Notes: generated by a model from the letters alone, not told the origin. A stretch of DNA of 64,000 nt from Microvelia longipes (GCA_018340805.1 JACMZG010000008.1:21236760-21300759), one strand, 5' to 3'; counted from the first letter of the stretch, positions 1 to 10,197 are shown. Program-made: numbers and translations.

Positions 1-255
1 TATAACCATAATGCATAATATATATCTATAAGCCTCTTCTTAGCAAAAACATGGCTCATTTTAGTTGAATAAACTTAAAAAGAAAATAAATAATTTCAGT
101 CTGACTAGTAGATGTCTATGTCCACTCCAAATAACTTTCTTATTTGAAAAAACTTATAAGTTTCTTCAAATCTTAATAAATTTTGTTTATGAGTTGCTTT
201 TATGTTTCTAATTTACTCATTAATTTTTTTGAGTTCTTTGCTTTTTTATCATATG

Positions 256-550
256 GTGCCTAAAGTATTATAATTGTCAGCAACGAGTGCCTAAATTATT
301 ATCATTGTCAGCAACGAGTGCCTAAATATTATCATTGTCAGCAACGAGTGCCTAAATTATTATCATGTCAGCGTGAGTGCCTAAATTATTATCATTGTCA
401 GCAACGAGTGCCTAAATTATTATCATTGTCAGTACGAGTGCCTAAATTATTATCATTGTCAGCAACGAGTGCCTAAATTATTATTGTCAGCAACGAGTGC
501 CTAAATTATTATCATTGTCAGCAACGAGTGCCTAAATTATTATGATTGTC
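256..550. repeat. 31-bp minisatellite, ten copies
   Basis: Ten head-to-tail copies of a unit with the core GTGCCTAAATTATTATC followed by ATTGTCAGCAACGA. Unit starts are at 256, 287, 318, 348, 377, 408, 438, 469, 497 and 528, so the period is 31 bp with occasional 1-3 bp losses. Copies are nearly identical, which suggests recent expansion or homogenisation. No open frame runs through it. The last copy merges into a perfect hairpin. Confidence 0.95.
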
Positions 551-571
551 GTAATGACAATCATAATAATT
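535..571. repeat. Perfect 16-bp hairpin at the end of the minisatellite
   Basis: The arms 535-550 and 556-571 are exact reverse complements separated by the 5-base loop GTAAT. The left arm is built from the last minisatellite unit with C changed to G (TATGATTGTC instead of TATCATTGTC), so the inverted copy appears to have been made from the array itself. Confidence 0.9.
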
Positions 572-584
572 GACTCCCACATCG

Positions 585-1589
585 ATTGACTCCTATATTA
601 GTGTCGAGGCTTTATAGTATCGGTACCCCATAGGGTCTGGAAATATTTATTTTTAATATTTCCACCTGGCAGAATTCTACGTTGGATTGACTCGTCGATA
701 TCTCGACACGACGTAACATCGACACATGATTCAGTTAAAGTGTCGAGGTTTTGAAGTGTCGATACAAACGAATATTGAGACCAAGGAAAAGTGTCACGTT
801 ATTTATTGTCGAGACATTATGGTTTCGTTCGAGACTACGTGAAAACTTGCCACCGTTTGTCGATGTTATTGTAGGTTCGAGACATCGTTAAACCATGCTA
901 TGTGTCGATATAGCCTAGCTATGTACAGGACAAAAATGGGTCACGTGACTCTCCTTGTACTGATTCTGCGTTACGTAGTGTCGAGACTCCAGGGGCGACC
1001 CATATCGAGTATGTGGTATCTGTCAAACTACCACTAAACCAAGTTCTACGGATAAGCGGACACTGATTTGAGGTGGTGTCACATTTAGTGTATTAAAAAC
1101 ATTAAAAAATACGTCGTGGACGTTTTCTCAATGAGGTAACTTATTTGTTATTGTTTAAAGTATCTACTTTATTGATATTAATTGATTTTTTTACTCCTTT
1201 GTATTATAAAAACACATTTTTGTTTAACTTGTACTTCGACCCGTGATTGACTCGTTGCGTTGTTTATTAGGGTTTATACTTTTTGTCGAGGGTCTGTCTG
1301 TCCGATTTCTCATCTCAGGAACTACAATAGCTAGGGAGTTGAAATTTGGTATACATGTGTAACTATTTTATCCAACAACAAGAAAAATATAGCCAACTAT
1401 CTCACACGCGCATCTGTCGATTTATGAGCGAATGCGCACAATCGCAAAAAATAAATATTTTTTTGAAAAATCATGTGGAGTATCAAATTGTAGGTATCGA
1501 TGGGTAGAACACAAATATGCATCGCTTTTTCAAAATGGCGGCTATTACTCAATATAGCAAATACTTAAAATGTCTTTACTCTATGCTAT
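585..1589. other. Gene-free stretch with a TCGA-rich, CpG-rich island
   Basis: No open frame of note. From about 600 to 1010 the sequence is unusually rich in short related words such as TGTCGAG, GTCGATA, TCGAGAC and TCGACAC (about a dozen occurrences), at irregular spacing and on both strands. This CpG content stands out against the AT-rich surroundings. From about 1310 the text resembles a dispersed repeat (GAAATTTGGTATACATG). I cannot assign a function; a decayed element or a remnant of a CpG-rich repeat is most likely. Confidence 0.5.
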
Positions 1590-2225
1590 TAAATTAGGTA
1601 CTGATAAACATATACATAAAGGCGAGCAAAGCGAGCCCTTGAATCCTATTTTATGTTTTAAATTTTTCTCTAAAATTAGGTATCGACAAACAAACATATA
1701 TAGGCGAGCGAAGCAAGTCCATAATATTAAATAAAAGTTTGAATTTATAGTTTAATTGGCTAGTAACAAGCAAGTTTATAATTGCGAGCGAAGCGAGCCT
1801 TAATGTTTCAAATTTTTTTTTATTATATACTTATAAGAAGGAACTGATAAGCAAACACATAAAGGCGAGCGAAACGAGCCCCAGTATATTCGGTAAAATT
1901 ATATGTTTACTTTGCGAAATTTGCAAATAACAAACATACAAATGAAACGAGCGATACGAGCACTTATATATTTTGTTATCTTTTCAGTGTGGATTCTAAA
2001 TTAGGTACTGATTTCTGATACACAGAAACGCAAGCGTAGCGAGCCGTGGAATATTATGTTATAACTTATTTATTTTTTCTAAAATTAGGTATCGACAAAT
2101 ACTAACATATAGGCGATTGAAGCGAGGCGTAGAATATTAAGTATAAGTATGATTGTATAGTATTAATACATTATATTTATGAAAATATCTGAGAAACCTT
2201 ATAATGCTTGCAAAGCAAGCACTTT
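1590..2225. repeat. Old 82-bp satellite with a palindromic GCGAGCGAAGCGAGC core
   Basis: Eight diverged units are recognisable by a GC-rich core starting near 1621, 1703, 1783, 1864, 1946, 2029, 2112 and 2205, giving spacings of about 80-84 bp (the last 93). The core has the form GGCGAGCGAAGCGAGCC, close to a self-complementary sequence. Each core is preceded by an AT-rich spacer resembling AAATTAGGTACTGATAAAC and then ACATA. Core and spacer phase agree, so this is a genuine tandem array rather than scattered motifs, but an old one. The same core type recurs singly near 3.4, 31.6 and 42.8 kb. Confidence 0.85.
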
Positions 2226-2502
2226 GACGGATTTTTTTATTTGAAGATCCTGACTTTAAGAAAGGTTTCATTTTTCTCCTGCAATTTGTCGGAATGTGTA
2301 ATATTATTTTAATAATATTTGATAACTCTGGTCCCCTTTACGGTTATATTATGGTCCTAATATGATATTAAACGTTTATAACTGAACTTATTATTAAGTA
2401 GGAAAGTTTCAGTACCCTAAAGGCTTTGTGGTACTTTCCATTTACCACCTTAATACGTGAATATATTTTATTTACATCTCTTGTTACATAATATTATAAT
2501 AG

Positions 2503-3165
2503 GCAAGATGATAGAAATTTGTAAGGTGAATCAATTCGATGTAAACAAACCATATGCAGTCGGAGGTTTGGCGCAAGGATCTGATCTTGAATAAAGGGGA
2601 TGACGGAATAAGGAACATTTCTGGCCCCATAGAGGTTGTATGAGATAAAGAAATAGGAGCAAACTTACCTTCCCCTTGGTTTTTAATGAAAAAAAGGCGC
2701 CAAACGCAGGTTATTTAGCAAGAATGTCGAGTTTACTTCTCAACTTACTTCTGTGCTTTTCGTGATTGTTACATTTGTGGCGCTTGTTAAGTCATTTGTG
2801 CTTATTTAATTTTAAATTTTGGACTATACTATGCACTTTAGCGAGTTATAATTTAAGCGTGATTGTAACCTTTCTCAAGAAATAAACAATGGGAAACCAT
2901 CGAGAGGTATGTTTGCCTCTAAAATTTAAGACCTGCGCTGCTATAAGAATTGTAAGCATGCGCAGTTTGTACCAAGCATGTGCAGTTAGTTTTTGACGTG
3001 TGTTTCGTGTTGAATTCTCTCTATTTTTGGGTTTTCGGAGGGGTCTCTTGTATGAATGGTAAATCGACTTAGCGAGTCATCCTCTTTATTCAAGATCCCT
3101 GGAATGGCGTAAAGTCATTGCAGGAATCAATATAGGCGACTTATATTGAAAATCATGAATAATTA
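2503..3165. mobile_element. Small TIR element interrupted by a hAT-like MITE
   Basis: The left part (about 2503-2573) matches the left end of the element at 6.5 kb (GATAGAAATTTGTAAGGTGA, then TCAATTCGATGTAAACAAACC). After the nested MITE the match resumes at about 3110 (GTCATTGCAGGAATC, then TATAGGCG). Comparison with the copy at 6491-6745 shows that this copy was split by insertion. A clear right terminal repeat is not visible here, so the right boundary is approximate. Confidence 0.7.
2574..3101. mobile_element. hAT-like MITE, copy 1 (about 528 bp)
   Basis: The ends are inverted repeats. The left reads CAAGGATCT, a 5-base GATCT duplication, then TGAATAAAGGGGATGAC; the right, reverse-complemented, reads CAGGGATCTTGAATAAAG and AGGATGAC. 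The flanking 8-mers GTTTGGCG (2566-2573) and GAATGGCG (3102-3109) agree at 6 of 8 positions, fitting an old 8-bp target duplication of hAT type. No transposase is encoded, so it is non-autonomous. A second copy lies at 44562-45074. Confidence 0.8.
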
Positions 3166-3324
3166 TCAATTGTTAACAAAATAAGCAAAAGATAGGGCCG
3201 ACATTTTTTAATATTATTAACTAGGATAAGATTGATTAATTTACGTAGAAATAATTCATTTTTAATAAACATTTTAGTGTAATTAACTTATTTTTATAAT
3301 TAAGTAGTTGTTTACGTTATATTT

Positions 3325-3430
3325 GTATTAGAAAAAAATCGGGTACGGGGTACTTCGGAACATTTCTTCATTACATCAGATTCGCTACGCTCATGCTCCT
3401 AGCTTCGGACTCGCTTCGGCCGTCCTCAGA
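3325..3430 (-). repeat. Dispersed repeat ending in GTACCCCGTACCCGATTTTTT (copy 1)
   Basis: On the minus strand the stretch carries CCGAAGCGAGTCCGAAGC followed by CCGAAGTACCCCGTACCCGA and a T run. The same order of a GAGCGAAGCGAG-like word and a terminal GTACCCCGTACCC word occurs at 31.6 kb and, more degraded, at 42.8 kb, both on the plus strand. The family is unidentified. Confidence 0.65.
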
Positions 3431-3545
3431 AATATAAGTTGTTAAATTAAATATTTTGATATAAGGTTGACAGCAACACTGCATTGAATTCTAATAAAAA
3501 AAATGGAGAGACTTTTGGTGCAGTTTCAGGTGGTACAAACACTAT

Positions 3546-3583
3546 ACCACAAATCCTTAAAGGTGTGTTTAAGGATTTGTGGT
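3546..3583. repeat. Perfect 16-bp hairpin
   Basis: Arms ACCACAAATCCTTAAA (3546-3561) and its exact complement (3568-3583) flank the 6-base loop GGTGTG. No neighbouring feature explains it. Confidence 0.85.
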
Positions 3584-4620
3584 TAACCCAAGTCAAAAAT
3601 TATTTGTATTACCTATGGATTAATTTTCAAGTGAAAACATAAAAACAAGTGTGCAGTTTTGAGATAAAATATAGGATTTTTGTTAGAATCAGACCATACA
3701 TCTATAGGTTTGGGAGAATTTCTGCTAATGAAATGCTTAAACGATTATGCCAAAGCGGAATAACCTAAGGTATCTTGATTTTTTCCTCTCTATGATTAAT
3801 ATCCTCCTTTAAGTTTTATTCTCTCCCAATATATCACGCATGATTAGGGTGTAATCGTACGTTCCCTCATTATGTTATAAGGTGAAAAGTGGTTTTTCCT
3901 TCCTTCTAAAGCAAACATTATATTTGTGTCATTGGAATCATCTTTTTACTTAATTAGGCTATTCTTATAGTTACAACGGGTGGGCAAAATATTAGTGAAT
4001 AGTAATTCACCAATAGTTTACCAACCAGTTTTAAGTATAATAGTTAATTAGTATAGGATAATATAGTACAGCATCTGCGAATGACATTTGAATAGCCGTT
4101 GCATCATCAACGGGCTCTTCATAATTTTTAACTAAATGAACTATTAAACATTTCAATTTTGTCTCATAAAATTGACGTCCTTTAGAAATCGGTTCAATGC
4201 TGTTTAGTTTCTTTATGTATATACAGAACTGGAACTGCATTTTGGACTGAAAATATATTTTTTAACTTATGTAAACCATTTGCTATATGAATAGAATGGT
4301 GCGATTTTTGAATTATTAAATATTTATTAAATTAATAATTACGTCCAGTTCTTATATGAATATTGATAATTACAACAATGATCTCCATAATTAATTTTTT
4401 AATAATGATATAAAAATGCCAATTATTTTTTGGCATGCTTATTCTTCAGCTTTTTCCAGTCCTATTTTTAATCTTTTAAGTTACCAGTTTTTTTTCAGTT
4501 TCACATTGCGTGTAGAAAAATGGATGTCTTAATTTTGATAGGGGTGTATTAAGATCTTTGTGTAGGATTAAAATTGCTAATAAAACTAGTGAAGTAAAAA
4601 AAAAAATAAAAATAAATTTA
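3584..4620. other. AT-rich sequence without a recognisable gene
   Basis: A 69-codon open frame on the minus strand (4240-4031) has no recognisable motif and no obvious partner exon. It is preceded on its own strand by TTTCAG, which could act as a splice acceptor, so a lone exon cannot be excluded. Otherwise nothing is visible. This is the downstream side of the cuticular gene. Confidence 0.4.
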
Positions 4621-4626
4621 TTTATT
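4621..4626 (-). promoter_or_regulatory. Polyadenylation signal AATAAA for the cuticular gene
   Basis: On the minus strand AATAAA (overlapping AATAAATAAATTTA) lies about 38 bases after the TAA stop at 4664-4666. This is a normal position for a 3'-end signal. The following T-rich stretch on the minus strand may assist cleavage. Confidence 0.65.
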
Positions 4627-4663
4627 GTACAATCTTTAATCCTAAAGTATTTGGTAGTTTATC

Positions 4664-5392
4664 TTAGTGGTGGTAGGAGTCGTAGTGAGAGAAACTAGAT
4701 GAGAGACCATGTGAAAGACCGGAGTAACCGGAATAACCGTGGGATAAACCGGAATAACCGTAGTGGTGGTCTTTAACAAGGACGGGTACGGGCTTGTGTA
4801 CGTATACGGGGGTGTGAACGGGGTATGGGACTGGCTTCTCTACGGCAACAGGGTAGGGTTTAGGTACGGGGTAGGGTACTGGGTGGGCGACTGGTACCTT
4901 GACTGGGACTTTGACGGGATAAGGTACGGGTTTTTCTACGGGGTATGGGACGGGCTTTTCTACTGCGACGGGGTAGGGTTTAGGTACATGTACTGGGTAG
5001 GGTCTGTCGACGGGTACGGCAACGGGAACCTTGACTGGGTAAGGTACGTGCTTCTCGACTGTGACGGGGTAGGGTTTGGGTACTGGCACGAAGGTTTCCT
5101 TGTGGATGGTGACGGCCTTGACATGACCGTGATCGTGGTATCCGTATCCTCCGTATCCTCCGTCGAGGAGTCCGTCGTGGTATCCGTGTCCGAGCTCAAG
5201 ACCTCCGTAGTGGCTGCCGAATCCTAGACTTCCATGTCCAAGATCGTATCCACTGATGGCACCGTATCCATAACCGTATCCTAATCCAAGAAGTCCTCTC
5301 TTGTCTTGCTTCTTCTCTTCCAGTTCCTTCTTCTCCTTACCGGCCAATACGGCGGCTACCAATAAAACTAAAACACCTGCGACCTGTAACAT
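4664..5392 (-). CDS. Secreted cuticular-type protein with PYPV repeats (main coding exon)
   Basis: The frame encodes 242 residues from ATG 5392-5390 to TAA 4666-4664. A hydrophobic N-terminus (MLQVAGVLVLLVAAVLAG) looks like a signal peptide, followed by a charged Lys/Glu stretch ending in Lys-Arg (residues 19-32). Residues 33-91 are rich in Gly, Tyr, His and Leu; residues about 99-205 consist of repeats of the type PKPYPVAVEKPVPYPV with PVKVPV blocks; residues 209-242 are a Gly/Ser/Tyr/His tail. This is the layout of low-complexity insect structural cuticle proteins, presumably secreted by the epidermis. It lacks a visible Rebers-Riddiford chitin-binding domain. The start is uncertain: TTACAG just inside the frame (after ATG, before GTCGCAGG) is a good splice acceptor, and many insect cuticle genes place the first few codons in a separate upstream exon. 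The function is inferred from composition, not from a named orthologue. Confidence 0.85.
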   Translation of the reverse strand: MLQVAGVLVLLVAAVLAGKEKKELEEKKQDKRGLLGLGYGYGYGAISGYDLGHGSLGFGSHYGGLELGHGYHDGLLDGGYGGYGYHDHGHVKAVTIHKETFVPVPKPYPVTVEKHVPYPVKVPVAVPVDRPYPVHVPKPYPVAVEKPVPYPVEKPVPYPVKVPVKVPVAHPVPYPVPKPYPVAVEKPVPYPVHTPVYVHKPVPVLVKDHHYGYSGLSHGYSGYSGLSHGLSSSFSHYDSYHH

Positions 5393-5434
5393 CAAACCAT
5401 AACCTTATTATTCACATCGTAATGTGCACACAAT

Positions 5435-5443
5435 CTATTTAAA
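5435..5443 (-). promoter_or_regulatory. Possible TATA-like box upstream of the cuticular gene
   Basis: The minus-strand word ATTTAAATAG sits about 43 bases upstream of the in-frame ATG. It would suit a short 5' leader if the gene has no upstream exon. AT-rich words are common here, so the call is weak, and it falls away if the true first exon lies further upstream. Confidence 0.25.
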
Positions 5444-5469
5444 TTTTTCATTTCTCCGTATCCATTTTC

Positions 5470-6490
5470 CTTGACCATTTTTAATGGGAACCACTAATTA
5501 CAAAAAAAAAAAAAAAAAAAACAAGACACGTAGATATGACTTACTATACCAGGTCTTTCTTCTTTACAAAATATCTTCAAATATGACTCATTGATTTTTT
5601 AATAAAAATTATCCAATGAGAAATAGAACAAAATACAAATATGTATTATCTTAAATAAATTGTCTTATTATCTCTTTCAGAACATGTATCAATTTTTATT
5701 CCCATAATGATTTGAATATTGATCAATGTTTTGTCTGCGCTGATTACAATATCACTGCAATTCATTTCAAAACCAATATGTGCTATTTAATCCCGTATAT
5801 CCAAAAACACCGTTATTTTAACACAAAATAGATAATTCCTGGTTTTTTAGCTTTATATTAAACGTGAGATAATGTTTAATGTATCCATTGTTTTTGTATT
5901 CATTCGATTACACGTTTCTCACAACTTTATAATGCCAATTTTCCTTTAATTTCCTTCTTCTTATTTGGTTAAGTTTTTTATTTATTTTTTTTTCTGATTA
6001 TCTTCACGACTATTTGAGTAATCATTCAATTGAGCTTGTTTCTTTTTAGTTCCTATGTAATTAATTTATTAGGTTTTCTTATTCTATTCTATTTCTTATT
6101 CTAGGGAAGGTTTTTTTTATATTTTATAAAAAGATGTTCATGCAATTTTGGTTTTATCTACTATTTGGACTGTCAGGTTCAAGGTTTGAAGATGGATGGG
6201 TACTAAAAACAACTGTAATTTCTGTTTGAAGGAAATTTTAATTTAGCATTGATTTCTTTCTTGTTTCGTGCAGAAATCTATTAGTGATTTGTATTATTTG
6301 TTGTTTTATTAATATTTTCTGTTACATGGTATTTTGATATTTATTTAGGAAATTTCCATCAAATGGACCCCTTTAGTTATTGTACAAAATGACCAGAATA
6401 GTACGCTAACTTGGGCAGGGGATGTCTTTTTCACCTAACTTTCAGCATGATTGATTTGATGAGAAGTGGAATCAGGCAGCCAATTTGATT
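5470..6490. other. AT-rich sequence, no gene seen
   Basis: It contains an A run at about 5502-5521 and otherwise only low-complexity AT-rich text. As the upstream side of the cuticular gene it could hold a first exon or promoter elements, but none could be identified. Confidence 0.5.
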
Positions 6491-6745
6491 CGAGATGATT
6501 GAAATTTATAAGGTGATTCAACTCAATGTAAACAAACCAAACGCATTTGGAGCTTATAAACTGACCTTTTTCAATAAATGACGTGTGACGTCATTGCAGG
6601 AATCGGTATAGGCGGTCAACATTGAAAATTTAATATTTATTTCTTCAATAACGTCAATTCCGGACTATAACTTAGCATGTAAAATAAATTGAATCATTCA
6701 TAAAAACCATCCAATTTAATCACCTTATAAATTCTATCAGCTTGC
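6491..6745. mobile_element. Small TIR element (intact relative of the 2.5-kb copy)
   Basis: The left end reads CGAGATGATTGAAATTTATA then AGGTGATTCAA; the right end, reverse-complemented, reads CAAGCTGATAGAATTTATA then AGGTGATTAAA. The arms are about 30 bp and the element about 255 bp, with no coding capacity. A target duplication is not evident. The internal GTCATTGCAGGAATCGGTAT is shared with the copy at 3.1 kb. Confidence 0.75.
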
Positions 6746-8942
6746 TCCTGCACCCCTCTTGTCATTCGAAAAATCTCATACAGACATATTTTGATAAAAA
6801 AATGCTTACAGTGGCTTAAATCCTTACAAAGCGGATGCTCCTAATGTTTTTCCACCCTAATTTTCCAAACAATTTATTCTCTGATTTCGGTAGACTTGGT
6901 CCATAATGAATTATATATATTTCTTTACATAATCTTGTCATAATCAGAAAAATTAGGCACTATGATTTTAGGGCGGGGGAGAGGTGAAGTATTATTAAAT
7001 AGAGGAAAGAGTATTGTGCCTTTAGGTATCATAAAACCATGACGAAAATTATCGTACAATTGCCAACTTTGTAGCATATTTTTTAATGAGGTATGGTATT
7101 TTCTATCCCAAGATTGCATTCAATCCAACTGGCGTCAAAAATAATTCAGCACATGCTTGGGCCGCGGTTAAACACATCTGTAAAAAATGCTTATTTTCGC
7201 TTTTGCATCTTCATTAAAAACAAAATGAGACTACTAGACAATGGCCTTAAATATTATAACGTGATAATATTAATATTATTAAATATAGAAAATTACTTAT
7301 TTAATTAGAAGAATTAAATATTTGTTTGCTAGGAAAATGAACGCATGAATACATTATTCTTTATTTCCTTAACATTTCCATTTTTTTAAGAATTATGTTC
7401 GCAGCGAATTTTCATTTATAACTGTCCTTAAAGTCTACGATATTGCTACCACGAGGAATTTTAATTGCGTCCTAACAAAAGTTTGTTAATACGTGTAAAA
7501 AGGCAAATTACAATAAATATTTTTGATTTAAAATTTACATTATGTAGTGTTTTTAATTTGATGAATGTACTTTTACATCAAAAAAAGGAAGTATATTAAG
7601 ATAAATTAATAGAAACAAACAATATTCCTAAAAGATATTGTAACTATATCCTTTTTATTTACCCAAGAATATTAAAAAGTCCCAAACAAATAAATCTAAA
7701 TGAATAGTTATGCAGTTAATAATAATAAAAAAATAAAACAAATATTTAAAAAATTAATAAATACCAAAAATAAATAATTAATATTAAAACTACGAATAAA
7801 CAATAAGATTAAAATTAAACAAAATTATTAAAACAACAAAGTTAACATTTTAAACATAAAAATATAAATGATTAAATGTTAATTTCTGTCTATATGTAAA
7901 TTGCCTTAAAGCAAAAAATATAGTCTTTATTAAAACTCTTTGGAATTATTAGTTCTTAAGGATGCATTATTAACCTTGTTCGGTTTATTGCCGTCACGGC
8001 TTTATATGAATAATATTAACAGCTAACTAGGAAGAAGTATCTTGTAGACACCTGCCACGCATAGAACTGATCGTAGGCCCTGATAAGGCCAGTTTAATTC
8101 GGTCTCATGGCCTATAATTGTGCGTATTTTTTTAATTAATTCTTATTGTTATTATAACAAAAGTGTATTCAATTAATTGATTGATACTATTAATTATTGC
8201 AATGATTTCAAATAAGTGATACATAAAAAATTTGCTTATTGTTTATTTGCATGCATTTATTTTTTAAACTGCATCTCTATATTAATTATTTATTTATTTT
8301 ATTATTAATTTATTTATTTACCTATTTCAGTTAAATAGTTATTTTTAACAATTTTGCTTTTTTTATTATGTATTAATTATTTATTAATTAATTTATTTTT
8401 AATTACCTTTAGGTATTGAATAATTTGCACATTATTTTATACTTTTATTCAACCATTCTATCAATATTATTTAGGGAATTTTATAGTTGAATATTTTGTT
8501 TATAATTTGTTGCTTTTATTTAACGTTTCTTAATTGGTTTATTTTTAGATATTAAATTAATTTATTATTAATTTTATTATTTATTTAATTTTTTATGTTT
8601 TCTTAACATGTTTATTCTTATTGACGTTTTGTTTTTCGTAGATTTGATTTTGTTTATTGAATATACATACTCGTTAGCATTTATTGTATAAGGAATAAGT
8701 AATAAACAGTTTATTGCTCTTTGAAGGCAGTTGTTACGGTGAGCAGTGATGTGTGATTGAGATAATTTGCGCCTTAATTAGCACATTGAAAATTATAATA
8801 GAGGAATTAATTTGATTTTTGCGTGTGGATTTTTGTTATAAAATGACTAATCAAAATACTTAAGTTTTTTTAAATACTCGAAGCAAACGATTCGGTTGAA
8901 ATCAGTATTGGCTTTAAGGATAAACGTAATACTTTGCTTACA
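6746..8942. other. AT-rich sequence, no gene seen
   Basis: Long A- and T-rich stretches (7560-7880 and 8100-8640). The short open frames have no recognisable composition or motifs. Nothing is supported as a feature. Confidence 0.5.
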
Positions 8943-9080
8943 TACCTACGGTAGTAATAATAATAATAATAAACCATTTATTAATGTTCTTAAATAATAT
9001 TATACAAGAAATTTTATGAATTTACAAATCGTAGATTAAACATCAATTCAGCCAAAGCTGTGGTATTACCTACGGTAGTA
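8943..9080 (-). mobile_element. Severely 5'-truncated LINE stub with 14-bp target-site duplication
   Basis: The word TACCTACGGTAGTA occurs exactly at 8943-8956 and 9067-9080. Between them lie 110 bp which on the minus strand end in AATAAATGGTTTATTATTATT, a trinucleotide tail typical of non-LTR retrotransposon 3' ends. The perfect long duplication plus a 3' tail fits target-primed reverse transcription. The family cannot be named because no coding sequence remains. Confidence 0.7.
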
Positions 9081-9116
9081 GGCAAAAAAAATATAGCTCT
9101 TATAATTTTTAGTTTT

Positions 9117-9335
9117 CCTTACCTACTAACCTAGGTATATAGGAAAAGTATTGTGTTAACCCAAAAATCCGAAAATGAGATTTCATCAAAATTATCCGTT
9201 TTCAACACGTTTTAAGTGGATTTTTATAATGAGGTCAGTCGTATGTGTGTATGGATTTGTCTTTGTAGCACGCATATCTTTTGCTTAATTTGTGCTAGAG
9301 GGTTGTATCTCAGCAAACAAATAAAACTTAAAGTC
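9117..9335 (+). repeat. Dispersed repeat W, copy 1
   Basis: The stretch shares a line-up of words with copies at 17.8, 27.3 and 31.2 kb: CCTTACCTAC near the start, GTATATAGGAAAAGTATTGT, AATCCGAAA, TTTCATCAAAATTATCCG, then a TTTTAAGTGG-like block and a G/T-rich stretch. Copies are well diverged and not coding. The element type is unknown. Confidence 0.65.
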
Positions 9336-9547
9336 TATGTGTGCTTGCTGCCCGGAAAATGAAAAAATGTCGGACCATCTTAAAACTTTTTTGTTGAGTC
9401 ATTAATGGGAAAAACATGAAGTATAAATTCTGCGAATCATAAAAGTATAAACTATAGTTTGTTTACATCTGTCATACATATGACATTTTACTGCTATTAT
9501 TTCAATATTTTAAAAATAAAACAATGTCATTAGAAATAAATATGAAC

Positions 9548-9723
9548 TACAGTGTAACACACGGCTAAAATCAGTTGACAGAGTGGGAAGAAATGCCAGA
9601 GAGCCAATAAGGTTATTCCTGGATGATAACTACGCCCATCATTTCAAATCGGACCAACCTCATTGATTCCTCAACACTATTTTCCCGCGCTGTCAAATGA
9701 TTTTAGCCATGCGGTTTACTATA
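9548..9723. mobile_element. Palindromic MITE, copy 1 (about 176 bp)
   Basis: The left arm reads ACAGTGTAACACACGGCTAA then AATCAGTTGACAG; the right arm, reverse-complemented, reads ATAGTAAACCGCATGGCTAA then AATCATTTGACAG. The arms continue toward the centre through GCCAATAAGG-like words, so most of the element can fold on itself. A close relative lies at 38769-38948. Ends near TA suggest a Tc1/mariner-type target, which is inference. Confidence 0.75.
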
Positions 9724-9860
9724 TTACACGATTTTATGTAAATATTATAAACTATATATTCATACTACTTCGACTATATAATACTTTTTGTAAAATCAAG
9801 TCTGCCAAGAATATTCACAAACGTTTTCATAAAGTAGGCAATATTAATATTCTGAGATTG

Positions 9861-10197
9861 ATTGTATAGAGGTTAAATAGATCGTATAGAGGTTGAATTG
9901 ATTGTATAGAGGTTGAATTGATCGTATAAAGGTTGAATTGATCGTATAGAGGTTGAATTGATCGTATAGAGGTTGAATTGATCGTATAGAGGTTGAATTG
10001 ATCGTATAGATGTTGAATTGATCGTATAGAAGTTGAATTGATCGTATAGAGGTTGAATTGATCGTATAGAGGTTGAATTGATCGTATAGATGTTGATTGA
10101 TCGTATAGAATTGAATTTGATCGTATAGAGGTTGAATTGATCGTATAGAGGTTGAATTGATCGTATAGAAGTTGAATTGATCGTATAGAGGTTGAAT
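9861..10197. repeat. 20-bp minisatellite, about 17 copies
   Basis: The unit ATCGTATAGAGGTTGAATTG is in exact 20-bp register from 9861 to about 10092, then slips by one base and continues to 10197. Because 20 is not a multiple of three, three units give a 60-base, 20-residue period, so long open frames appear on the minus strand. These are by-products of the repeat, not genes. Confidence 0.95.

Noticed and set aside
4031..4240. 69-codon minus-strand frame with a reasonably mixed composition
   Set aside because: No recognisable domain, no clear donor site and no neighbouring exon; it remains only a weak candidate for a lone exon or a fossil.
4763..5227. Open frame of 154 codons on the plus strand opposite the cuticular gene
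   Set aside because: It is the antisense of a low-complexity Pro/Tyr/Val repeat; codon bias leaves the complementary strand open. The minus-strand protein has a signal peptide and an insect cuticle composition.
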